Positions 1-5,368 are shown, numbered from the stretch's first letter. The stretch: DNA of 5,841 bases from Christensenella sp. UBA3798 (GCA_002368735.1 DFEQ01000056.1:1-5841); one strand, 5' to 3'. Notes: generated by a model from the sequence alone, not told the origin. A program made the numbers and translations.

Positions 1-2188
1 GCGGGATCATCTTGCCGAGGAACTTGTCGTTCAGCACCTGCTGCACATTGAGGTACTGCACCTTGCCTTCCTCGTTGATCGCCGCATCGTAGAAGTAAAC
101 AATGGGAGTGGCGAGCGCGACGCCGGCGTTGATGGTCTTCGCCTTGCTGCGCTGCATCTCGAGCAGGTCGCGGGCGGTCAAGCCGTCCTCGGCGGTATAG
201 CCCTTGGGCACACCCCAAGCGTCGGTCGATCCCATCTGGGAGCGCAGGTGCTCGGTGAGCTCGCCGTAAATGTCGGCGTACTCCTCGCCCTCGTGCTTGA
301 CTCTCGGTTTATCCTCGTCGCCCTTAAAGACGCCGTTCTTGATATAAGGATACTTCTCGGCGAAAGGCACGTATGCGTAGCGCTTATTGCGCTCGAGAGA
401 GAGCTTCTTCATCAGCTCGGCGATGAGCTGGACGGCGAGCTGCTTCTCCTTTTCGCCCGAGATCTTCATCATGAGAATGGTGCCTTCGTATCCCTGCTGG
501 TCGGAGGCGTCCTTATGCTTGTATTTGCGAGTGGAAAACTCCTTGGGGTCAAGCGCAAGATACAGCCTGACGCTGTCCGCCACCACGGTCATTCTGGCGA
601 CGATCTTCTTTCCCGCCTTGAAGTTCTCGTTTTTGACGTTCATCTCGGACTTCACGGACTTATAGGAGAGGAGCTCGTTCTTGAGCTTGCTGTACAGAAG
701 CTTGATCGTGTTCGTGGTCTGATGCAGCTTGTTATCCAAGGTCAGGGGGAGGATGACGAGAGGCTCTTCTTTGACCTCTTCCTCCTCGGGGACTTCCTCC
801 GGCTCTTCCGAGATGCCGGCGGCACGGCGCTCTTCCGCCTTCTTTTCTTTCAATAGGTTTTTCTCGTCCTTCTCCTCGAAGGCAAGCATTTTGCCCTTCT
901 TATCCAGAACGGCGTCCTCCCTCCTCGGGAAGGCGGGAAGATAATCCTCCTCCGCGTGAGCCTCCAAGCGGTTGATGGCGAGGGCGCCCATCATGATGGC
1001 GATGAGCTCCACCGACACGGCATACTCGTCGTCGTCGCGGACGCGAAGCATCATCTTGGCGTCTTCAAAGTCCACTTGCGACTGATCCGCCTGCTTATAG
1101 CGATCCACGTCGAATTCGTCGGGTTCCAAGGCAAAGTAGATACGGGTATAACCGGCAATGGACAGACGGGCGACGACCTGCTTGCCGTGGCGGAAGACCT
1201 CGGTCGCGACCTGCATCTCGGACTTGATCCCCTCGTAGGAGAGGAGCTCGTTCTTCAGCTTGTTATAATAGCGACGCTCACGGGTATCGGCAAGGATGAG
1301 CTTATTCTCCAAGGTACGCTTGAGCACGACCTTGCCGTTCTCATCGAGGAGCTCGCCCTTCTCGTTGTAGCGGGGCTCTTCCTTTTCCTTCTCCTTTTGT
1401 TCCAGAAGTTCGGTGCCCTCTTCGGCGAGAGTCTCTGCATTATCGGCGATCCTGTCGAGCGCCTCCTGACGCTCCTCAAAGGTGCCGCTGTAAATATAGT
1501 CGTCCATCGCGCCCTCTTCCATAAAGGCACGCATGTATTCGTCGTCCATCACGAAGGACGCATCCCCGTCCGCTGCGTTTTCGGGAGCCGCCACTTCTGC
1601 GGGCGCCGCTTCTTCGGCGGCGGGAGCCTCCTCGGTGGGCATCACGGGCATAGCGTCGATGCCGTCGTCCGCAAGAAAATCTTCGGAAAGGTCGATGGGC
1701 GCCTCGGCAGGCGTTTGCTCGGGAATCGCTTCCGCGACCTCTTCGACAGCGGGCTCGGCGGGAGCGACCGCCTCGCTCTCTTCTAAAGAAACTGCGTCAG
1801 CCGCGGGGGCTTCTTCTGCAGGCATCACGGGCATAGCGTCGATGCCGTCGTCCATAAGCAATTCGTCGGGGATCTCGACGGCTTCCGCCTTGGGGGCCGC
1901 TTCCTCGGCGACGGGCTCCGCCACTTCTTCGGCGGCAACGGTCTCTTCGGCAACGGTCTCTTCGGGAACGACAAGAGCATCGGCAGGGATCTCTCCCTCC
2001 GACGTATGTTCGACGGCGACTGCTTCCACCTCGGCGACTTCGTCCGTGCCGAGAGGAGCGTCCGCTACACCTGTAGCGTCAGCCGCCTCGGTCGATAAGG
2101 TTTCAGAGGTTTCGACTGCCGGCTTCTCTTCCGGCGTCGAGACTGCGTCTTTGTCCTTGTCTTTGCCAAAGAACCATTTGAAAGCCAA
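1..2188 (-). CDS. Large acidic repeat protein of unknown function, TTG start, C-terminus cut by window edge
   Basis: The frame is open without a stop from 2188 to the left edge, giving 729 residues and no C-terminus. I chose the TTG at 2186-2188 because GGGAGG lies 5 nt upstream and the next in-frame ATG is only at residue 112. Residues 1-14 (MAFKWFFGKDKDKD) are aromatic and basic; they could touch a membrane, but there is no signal peptide. Residues 15-235 are Ala/Glu/Pro-rich, acidic and probably disordered, and contain DDGIDAMPVMP twice (113-123 and 174-184). Two homologous modules follow, about 286-405 and 478-600. Each has a KLKNELLSY helix (310-318, 501-509), a KSEM motif, a 'GK..VAR' strand and a 'YxALxPxEF' strand (351-359, 543-551). 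A charged Glu/Lys linker separates them. Residues 601-729 are a further region I do not recognise. Similar KLKNELLSY / YLALDP modules seem familiar from hypothetical proteins of uncultured Clostridia, but that is memory, not a search. The coding frame is certain; the function is unknown. Confidence 0.9.
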   Translation of the reverse strand, partial: MAFKWFFGKDKDKDAVSTPEEKPAVETSETLSTEAADATGVADAPLGTDEVAEVEAVAVEHTSEGEIPADALVVPEETVAEETVAAEEVAEPVAEEAAPKAEAVEIPDELLMDDGIDAMPVMPAEEAPAADAVSLEESEAVAPAEPAVEEVAEAIPEQTPAEAPIDLSEDFLADDGIDAMPVMPTEEAPAAEEAAPAEVAAPENAADGDASFVMDDEYMRAFMEEGAMDDYIYSGTFEERQEALDRIADNAETLAEEGTELLEQKEKEKEEPRYNEKGELLDENGKVVLKRTLENKLILADTRERRYYNKLKNELLSYEGIKSEMQVATEVFRHGKQVVARLSIAGYTRIYFALEPDEFDVDRYKQADQSQVDFEDAKMMLRVRDDDEYAVSVELIAIMMGALAINRLEAHAEEDYLPAFPRREDAVLDKKGKMLAFEEKDEKNLLKEKKAEERRAAGISEEPEEVPEEEEVKEEPLVILPLTLDNKLHQTTNTIKLLYSKLKNELLSYKSVKSEMNVKNENFKAGKKIVARMTVVADSVRLYLALDPKEFSTRKYKHKDASDQQGYEGTILMMKISGEKEKQLAVQLIAELMKKLSLERNKRYAYVPFAEKYPYIKNGVFKGDEDKPRVKHEGEEYADIYGELTEHLRSQMGSTDAWGVPKGYTAEDGLTARDLLEMQRSKAKTINAGVALATPIVYFYDAAINEEGKVQYLNVQQVLNDKFLGKMIP

Positions 2189-2193
2189 AATAA

Positions 2194-2199
2194 CCTCCC
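2194..2199 (-). promoter_or_regulatory. Ribosome binding site that fixes the TTG start
   Basis: On the minus strand GGGAGG stands 5 nt before TTG (2186-2188). No ATG or GTG in this frame lies at a suitable distance, so this site decides the start of the large acidic protein. The TTG codon opens MAFKWFFGK, a plausible N-terminus. Confidence 0.8.
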
Positions 2200-2220
2200 G
2201 TTTTTCACCACAAAAGGGGC

Positions 2221-2244
2221 AAAAAACGCCAAAAAGGCGGCGTT
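2221..2244 (-). terminator. Terminator-like hairpin in the leader of the acidic protein gene (possible attenuator)
   Basis: Read on the minus strand, AACGCC (2244-2239), an 8-nt loop and GGCGTT (2230-2225) form a 6-bp stem followed directly by four more T. A competing 4-bp fold (CGCC/GGCG around TTTTT) followed by six T is also possible. It lies inside the predicted 5' leader, about 35 nt before the TTG start, so if real it would terminate or attenuate transcription before the gene. The stem is short and the call is weak. Confidence 0.35.
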
Positions 2245-2308
2245 CTCTTCCCTTTCGCAATGTTGCGTCCTATCTGTTGAGCGCTCCTTCCTGCCGTTAT
2301 CTATCGGA

Positions 2309-2322
2309 AAAATGCGCATTTT
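2309..2322. repeat. 14-bp perfect palindrome in the leader of the acidic protein gene
   Basis: AAAATGCGCATTTT is a perfect palindrome located about 50 bp downstream of the predicted leftward -10 element. It could be a protein binding site or a small RNA hairpin. Nothing in the sequence tells which. Confidence 0.4.
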
Positions 2323-2372
2323 CTCGCACTTTTCGTTTCGACTGCAGCAAGAGGGAATCATCTCGCTTATTC

Positions 2373-2401
2373 ATTATACCATAGAATTTATTCTATTTAA
2401 T
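2373..2401 (-). promoter_or_regulatory. Leftward promoter of the acidic protein gene (extended -10)
   Basis: On the minus strand TATAAT (2378-2373) is preceded by TGG, giving the extended -10 motif TGnTATAAT. A poor -35 (ATTAAA, 2401-2396) lies 17 bp upstream, which is acceptable with an extended -10. Transcription would start near 2366 and leave a leader of roughly 180 nt before the TTG start at 2188. Confidence 0.65.
2381..2396. repeat. 16-bp perfect inverted repeat in the promoter spacer (operator candidate)
   Basis: ATAGAAT and ATTCTAT are separated by TT. The repeat fills the spacer of the leftward promoter between -10 and -35, where a bound dimeric repressor would block RNA polymerase. 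Its AT-rich composition raises the chance of a random palindrome. Confidence 0.45.
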
Positions 2402-2405
2402 AAAT

Positions 2406-2421
2406 ATTAAGAATTCTTAAT
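2406..2421. repeat. Second 16-bp perfect palindrome beside the leftward promoter
   Basis: ATTAAGAATTCTTAAT is perfectly palindromic and lies just upstream of the leftward -35 region. Its centre is 25 bp from the centre of the 2381-2396 repeat. Both contain AGAAT half-sites but with different central spacing, so a shared regulator is only a possibility. Confidence 0.4.
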
Positions 2422-2431
2422 CTTTAAAAAT

Positions 2432-2470
2432 GGCGGTAAAAACTCCCAAGTTTTCGCCTTTTTTATTTTT
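2432..2470 (+). terminator. Terminator-like hairpin in the divergent intergenic region
   Basis: GGCG (2432-2435), a 3-nt bulge, AAAAC (2439-2443), a 6-nt loop, GTTTT (2450-2454) and CGCC (2455-2458) form a 9-bp stem. It is followed by six T, an A and five T. On the minus strand the same hairpin is followed by ATTTTT, so it may work both ways. No rightward gene precedes it. It may stop antisense or read-through transcripts between the two divergent promoters. Confidence 0.5.
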
Positions 2471-2534
2471 GTCAACGACTCTTTTACCCGCACGAACACA
2501 TCTTTGTTACAGCCGTGCGATAAAAAACCAACGC

Positions 2535-2563
2535 TTGCAAAAACTAAAATTATTTGATACAAT
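2535..2563 (+). promoter_or_regulatory. Rightward promoter of the small membrane protein gene
   Basis: TTGCAA (2535-2540) and TACAAT (2558-2563) are separated by exactly 17 bp, matching the housekeeping sigma-70/SigA pattern. Initiation near 2570 would give a leader of about 29 nt containing the AAGGAG ribosome binding site. The -10 overlaps the more upstream TTG at 2554, which excludes that codon as the start. Confidence 0.7.
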
Positions 2564-2598
2564 GTTTTCAGCTCAACGAAAACAAAAAGGAGCCCTAT

Positions 2599-3108
2599 AT
2601 GACAGACAACGAAAAAAACGTTCCCGAAACCGAAAGCGAACCCATCGTAAACGAAGAAAACGACTTCCCGACGAGCGAGACGCTCACCGAAGAGCCCGTC
2701 GCCAAAGAGGCGGAGTCCGCAGGTAAGAAGGTCAAGGTGTACGGCACCGGCACGGCGATCGCTGCGTTTATCTTCTTCGCGATCACGCTCGCGGTGTTCG
2801 TTCTGTACGAGTACTTCGCCATCACCTTCCTCTATGCGCCCTTTGCCAATGAGGTCAACGATGTCGGCGAAGCGATAGCCATCGTCTTCGGCTACACCTA
2901 CGGCCTCGTCATCACTATCATCTTCGGCCTAGCGCAGATCCCCGAAAACATCATCTCCATCATACTCTTCAATCGCGTGCGCAAATGCGCGAGCAGTAAA
3001 GCGAAGAAAGTGGTATATACCGTGTTCTACGCCCTGTCCATCGTAATGCTCATCGTGATGATACTGACCATCGGTGTGTTCTTCGCCATCACCGGCTCAG
3101 CGTCCTGA
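2599..3108 (+). CDS. Small hypothetical membrane protein, 169 residues
   Basis: The ATG at 2599 is chosen because AAGGAG (2587-2592) lies 6 nt upstream; a TTG start at 2554 would overlap the promoter. Residues 1-42 are acidic (Glu/Asp/Thr/Ser-rich), probably disordered and cytoplasmic. They are followed by basic GKKVKV (42-47), consistent with the positive-inside rule. Hydrophobic segments lie at about 51-80, 91-124 (possibly one long or two short helices) and 137-165. Basic stretches RVRKC and KAKK (126-137) separate the last two. There is no signal peptide and no recognised motif. The gene has its own promoter and a strong terminator, so it is monocistronic, and it diverges from the large acidic gene. 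Function unknown; I do not recognise the family. That it is a real gene is well supported by the start signals, terminator and coherent membrane topology. Confidence 0.87.
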   Translation: MTDNEKNVPETESEPIVNEENDFPTSETLTEEPVAKEAESAGKKVKVYGTGTAIAAFIFFAITLAVFVLYEYFAITFLYAPFANEVNDVGEAIAIVFGYTYGLVITIIFGLAQIPENIISIILFNRVRKCASSKAKKVVYTVFYALSIVMLIVMILTIGVFFAITGSAS

Positions 3109-3129
3109 CCTTCGACAATCGAAATCGCA

Positions 3130-3162
3130 AAAAGGCGTTCGGCACCCCGTCGAACGCCTTTT
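3130..3162 (+). terminator. Intrinsic terminator of the small membrane protein gene
   Basis: AAAAGGCGTTCG (3130-3141) and CGAACGCCTTTT (3151-3162) form a perfect 12-bp stem with a 9-nt loop, 21 nt after the TGA stop. The T-run is short (TTTT then ATTATTAT... mix) but, with the stem's AAAA/TTTT ends, it is a good rho-independent terminator. Confidence 0.85.
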
Positions 3163-3170
3163 ATTATCCC

Positions 3171-3199
3171 TTGACACTCCCTATAGAAGCTCCTATATT
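3171..3199 (+). promoter_or_regulatory. Near-consensus orphan promoter pointing into the gene-free region
   Basis: TTGACA (3171-3176) is a perfect -35. TATATT (3194-3199) is a one-mismatch -10 at the ideal 17-bp spacing. It begins only 8 bp after the upstream terminator. No coding sequence with a ribosome binding site follows on this strand, so it may drive a non-coding RNA starting near 3206. Confidence 0.65.
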
Positions 3200-3337
3200 T
3201 ACAACTATTGCTTCTCGACTTTGTCAGATTATGCAAAGTTGCATATTTTTTGCATACGAAAATCCGAAGTTCTCAACCGCCCCGCGCCCCCATATATAAT
3301 ATATAGATTCGCGCGCGAAAAAAAAGAGTTCCATAGC

Positions 3338-3372
3338 AATTAGGAATTAGGAATGAGGAATTAGGAATGAAG
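3338..3372. repeat. Five tandem 7-bp repeats (consensus AATTAGG)
   Basis: The units are AATTAGG, AATTAGG, AATGAGG, AATTAGG and AATGAAG, directly adjacent. Heptamer tracts like this are known from intergenic regions of several bacteria and vary by slippage. The following sequence (3373-3392, with CGCTCAGAATGA) resembles short dispersed repeats I associate with other genomes, but I cannot verify that here. Confidence 0.75.
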
Positions 3373-3412
3373 GGTCGCGCCGCTCAGAATGATACCATCC
3401 TAATCCCTTTTT
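3357..3412 (+). terminator. Weak terminator-like hairpin after the heptamer repeats
   Basis: GGAATTAGGA (3357-3366) pairs with TCCTAATCCC (3398-3407) in 9 of 10 positions and is followed by five T. The loop of 31 nt is long. It could end a transcript from the promoter at 3171-3199, or it may simply reflect an inverted copy of the heptamer sequence. Confidence 0.3.
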
Positions 3413-3468
3413 GTATAATTTTTAAGTAAATCATATAGTCAAGTTTATGCGCCGCAAAACGAACCGTT

Positions 3469-3516
3469 GTCCCGCCTTCCATATTTGCTCAAGCGCTGCG
3501 GGACTATCATTTTTTT
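3469..3516 (+). terminator. Weak hairpin followed by a T-run
   Basis: GTCCCGC (3469-3475) and GCGGGAC (3498-3504) form a 7-bp GC-rich stem with a 22-nt loop. Seven T (3510-3516) follow after TATCA. The long loop and the 5-nt gap before the T-run make it a poor terminator. Apart from this I see nothing identifiable between 3413 and 3540. Confidence 0.3.
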
Positions 3517-3540
3517 CGCGACAATGAAAACACCTTGAGA

Positions 3541-3661
3541 GAGCGCGGAGAAGAGTTGCAGATGCGAGGCTCATCAAGCCGAGATGAATGAGCGTACTTA
3601 TCGTACGTGATTTCATCGCGGCGCAGATTGAAACAACGCAGATGCGCCCTTATACGCGCTC
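3541..3661. repeat. Structured inverted-repeat element, copy 1
   Basis: Outer arms GAGCGCG (3541-3547) and CGCGCTC (3655-3661) enclose nested pairings: GTTG/CAAC (3555-3558, 3634-3637), TGCG/CGCA (3563-3566, 3622-3625) and a small GGCT/AGCC hairpin (3569-3579). The central hairpin has GATGAA/TTCATC (3583-3588, 3612-3617), a T-T mismatch, a tandem GA/GA (3590-3591, 3609-3610), then GCGTAC/GTACGT (3592-3597, 3603-3608) around TTATC. The word GCAGATGCG occurs twice (3558-3566 and 3638-3646). The central hairpin core recurs in copy 2 at 3819-3852. It could be a dispersed palindromic repeat or a structured RNA; the strand is unknown. Confidence 0.6.
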
Positions 3662-3723
3662 GACTTATAAAGACGAGGCGCAATAAAAAAAGAGCCGCAG
3701 ACACGTACTTGTTCTACTTTATC

Positions 3724-3751
3724 AAAAAAAGAAACGCCATATCGGCGCTTC
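3724..3751 (-). terminator. Terminator of the rpsD-rpoA-rplQ operon
   Basis: On the minus strand GAAGCGCC (3751-3744), loop GATAT and GGCGTTTC (3738-3731) form an 8-bp stem with one G-U pair, followed by seven T (3730-3724). On the plus strand the stem has one A-C mismatch but is followed by ATTTTTTT (3752-3759), so it may also stop rightward transcripts. It lies about 130 nt beyond the rplQ stop, so the inverted-repeat element 3771-3900 would be inside the operon's 3' untranslated region. Confidence 0.75.
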
Positions 3752-3770
3752 ATTTTTTTCTGTTATAGTC

Positions 3771-3900
3771 TATCGAACTCGGAGAATGGTGCTTAGGCAA
3801 ATGCTCCGCGAACGAATCGGATAGGAGCGTACTCCTTTGTACGTGACTATTCGTGAGTGATGCGGTAGAGCCGCATAAGTGCCATTATACGAGTTCGATA
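3771..3900. repeat. Structured inverted-repeat element, copy 2, overlapping the end of rplQ
   Basis: Perfect 11-bp outer arms TATCGAACTCG (3771-3781) and CGAGTTCGATA (3890-3900) are followed inward by ATGGTGCTTA/TAAGTGCCAT (3786-3795, 3876-3885; two G-U pairs). Inside are a hairpin ATGCGG/CCGCAT (3860-3865, 3871-3876) and the central hairpin. That hairpin has GGATAG/CTATTC (3819-3824, 3847-3852), tandem GA/GA (3825-3826, 3845-3846) and GCGTAC/GTACGT (3827-3832, 3839-3844) around TCCTTT. Some stems are mutually exclusive alternatives. The right outer arm is made of the last codons of rplQ, so the element would be transcribed with the operon mRNA. Confidence 0.65.
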
Positions 3901-4394
3901 ATGGCGACTTCGGCGGCATCCCCCCTACGCTCCCCCAAACGGATGATGCGAGTATAGCCACCGCCCTGCGTCTGCTTATCGTTGCGCTCCTTATAGCGCG
4001 GAGCGTACTCGTTGAAGATCTTCTCGATTAAAGGATGCTTGATATCCTTGGTCCTTGCGGCGTACTGAGATTTGCTCTCCTTCTCGCCCTTGATCTCCTT
4101 AAGGTCGTACAAAGACGCCATGAGCTTACGCCTTGCGGCGAGCTTCTTGGGGCCGTCGTTGACAAACTTCAACGAAACCTTCTCGTTCTTAAGATTTACC
4201 TTTTCCTTGACCACTTCAACGGTATCGTCGTACGACTTGATCGCGATGGTGAGGAGCTTATCCGCCATGCGGCTTATCTCCTTCGCGCGGTCAAAGGTGG
4301 TCTCGATCTTGCCGTACCACAAGAGCGCCGAAACCTGGCTCTTCAAAACGGCCATACGTTGATCAGTGGGTCTACCCAGTTTTCTTCTCTCCAT
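3885..4394 (-). CDS. rplQ: 50S ribosomal protein L17
   Basis: L17 binds 23S rRNA in the large ribosomal subunit near the peptide exit side. The 169-residue product shows the family N-terminus (RKLGRPTDQRMAVLKSQVSAL, where bacterial L17 proteins have 'R.LGR...R..ML..L...L'). The family C-terminus GGYTRIIRLGERRGDAAEVAIIELV follows at 145-169. Typical L17 is about 115-130 residues. The extra length comes from inserts at about 55-83 and 102-120, between the first helical part and the C-terminal motif. Comparable long L17 forms occur in Clostridia, as far as I recall. The ATG at 4394 has GGGAGG 6 nt upstream. That site overlaps the rpoA stop codon (10-bp gap plus shared G), so translation is probably coupled. 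It is the last gene of the operon; its final codons form one arm of an inverted repeat. Confidence 0.97.
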   Translation of the reverse strand: MERRKLGRPTDQRMAVLKSQVSALLWYGKIETTFDRAKEISRMADKLLTIAIKSYDDTVEVVKEKVNLKNEKVSLKFVNDGPKKLAARRKLMASLYDLKEIKGEKESKSQYAARTKDIKHPLIEKIFNEYAPRYKERNDKQTQGGGYTRIIRLGERRGDAAEVAIIELV

Positions 4395-4405
4395 AATCTG
4401 CCTCC

Positions 4406-5368
4406 CTATTGTTCGTCATTGTTGCGAAGCGAGAGACCAAGTTCTTCCAGTTTCTTCTTCACTTCGTCAAGAGACTTTTGCCCAAGGTTACGTACTTTGA
4501 GCATTTCAGCCTCGGATTTGTCTATAAGCTCACGCACCACGTGGATGCCCGCCCTCTTCAGGCAGTTATACGAGCGCACCGAGAAGTCAAGCTGCTCGAT
4601 AGGCGTCTCGAGATAGGTTGCCGAAGGATCGGGTTCGTCGGTCTGCATGATATCCATCTTGGGCACTTCGTCGCAAAGATTGATAAAGAGTTTCGCGTGC
4701 TCGTCCAAAATCGCCGCAGCGAGGGAGAGCGTCTTCTTCGCGCTAGTGGTGCCGTTGGTAGTAACGTTCAAAACGAGCCTGTCGTAGTTGATATCCTGTC
4801 CTACACGAGCATCCTCCACGGCGTAGCTCGCAGCGAGCACGGGAGTGAAGATGCTGTCAACGGGGATATAGCCGATGGGCTGGTCAGGCATCTTGTTCTT
4901 GTCGGCGCCGACGTAGCCTCTGCCGCTCATGACGGTGATCTCCATATCCAGCGCGCCACCTTCGTTGATGGTGCAGATATAGTGATCCTCGTTGACGACG
5001 GCGAGACCCAAACCACACTCGATATCCTTGCCCGTGACGGGACCCGGAACGCTCTTCTTGATGCGGACGATAGCCCTCTCATTCTCCTCCAAGGGGCTCT
5101 TCTCCATGAAGGCGAGGCCCTTGATGTTGAGGATGATATCCACCACGTCCTCAACGATGTTGGGGATGGTGGAGAATTCGTGCATCACGCCCTCGATCTT
5201 CACGCCCACGGCAGCAGCGCCGGGGAGGTCGGAGAGAAGCATTCTGCGAAGAGCATTACCAAGGGTAATACCCAGACCTTTCTCAAGCGGCTCGACGGTA
5301 ATGGTCGCCTTGGAGCCGTCTGCGCTTTCGGTAGCGGTGATTTGCGGGGTCTTGATTTTTATGATCAT
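4406..5368 (-). CDS. rpoA: DNA-directed RNA polymerase subunit alpha
   Basis: The alpha dimer nucleates assembly of RNA polymerase, and its C-terminal domain contacts promoter UP elements and activators. The 320-residue length is normal (about 310-330). The N-terminal dimerisation domain spans about 1-235 with the hallmark GITLGNALRRMLLSDLPGAA (33-52). A linker (about 236-252) leads to the C-terminal domain at 254-315. There, SVRSYNCLKRAGI and VRNLGQKSLDEVKKKLEELGL match the family. The DNA-contact residues numbered R265, N268, C269, G296, K298 and S299 in E. coli are all present, at the same positions. The start is set by AGGAGG 6 nt before ATG at 5368. rpsD ends 15 bp upstream; rplQ follows 11 bp downstream. 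No internal promoter is evident, so expression should follow the upstream ribosomal operon promoter, outside the window. Confidence 0.99.
   Translation of the reverse strand: MIIKIKTPQITATESADGSKATITVEPLEKGLGITLGNALRRMLLSDLPGAAAVGVKIEGVMHEFSTIPNIVEDVVDIILNIKGLAFMEKSPLEENERAIVRIKKSVPGPVTGKDIECGLGLAVVNEDHYICTINEGGALDMEITVMSGRGYVGADKNKMPDQPIGYIPVDSIFTPVLAASYAVEDARVGQDINYDRLVLNVTTNGTTSAKKTLSLAAAILDEHAKLFINLCDEVPKMDIMQTDEPDPSATYLETPIEQLDFSVRSYNCLKRAGIHVVRELIDKSEAEMLKVRNLGQKSLDEVKKKLEELGLSLRNNDEQ

Larger units (their letters stand above)
3206..3412 (+). ncRNA. Hypothetical small RNA from the orphan promoter
   Basis: This is an inferred transcript and matches no RNA family I know. It would begin a few bases after the strong promoter at 3171-3199. 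It contains a short ATGCAA-AG-TTGCAT hairpin (3231-3244) followed by T6, the 12-bp palindrome TTCGCGCGCGAA (3308-3319) and the heptamer repeats. It could end at the hairpin 3357-3407 followed by five T. Further possible ends lie at 3516 and 3759. No conserved RNA motif (6S, SRP, RNase P, tmRNA) was seen. Confidence 0.2.

Noticed and set aside
248..2384. Long plus-strand open frames (248-856, 956-1786, 1533-2384)
   Set aside because: They are antisense to the continuous 729-codon minus-strand frame, have low-complexity Ser/Ala or Leu/Val-rich translations that mirror its codon bias, and lack ribosome binding sites.
2554..2598. Upstream TTG start for the small membrane protein
   Set aside because: It lies inside the predicted -10 region and has no ribosome binding site, while the ATG at 2599 has AAGGAG 6 nt before it.
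3231..3259. ATGCAA-AG-TTGCAT followed by T6 as a terminator
   Set aside because: The two-nucleotide loop and 6-bp AT-rich stem are too weak; left only as a feature of the possible small RNA.
3413..3419. GTATAAT as another rightward promoter
   Set aside because: The -10 is perfect but no -35-like hexamer is found 16-18 bp upstream and there is no proper TGn extension.
3431..3704. Short minus-strand frames across inverted-repeat copy 1 (3431-3616, 3507-3704)
   Set aside because: They run through palindromic structure, have no start signals and give translations without domain or composition support.
3541..3900. Hammerhead or other known self-cleaving ribozyme, CRISPR or tRNA
   Set aside because: No CTGATGA/GAAA hammerhead core, no regularly spaced direct repeats, and no cloverleaf or T-loop sequence was found.
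3770..3961. Minus-strand 63-residue frame over copy 2 and the end of rplQ
   Set aside because: Overlaps rplQ in another frame and the inverted repeat; no ribosome binding site.
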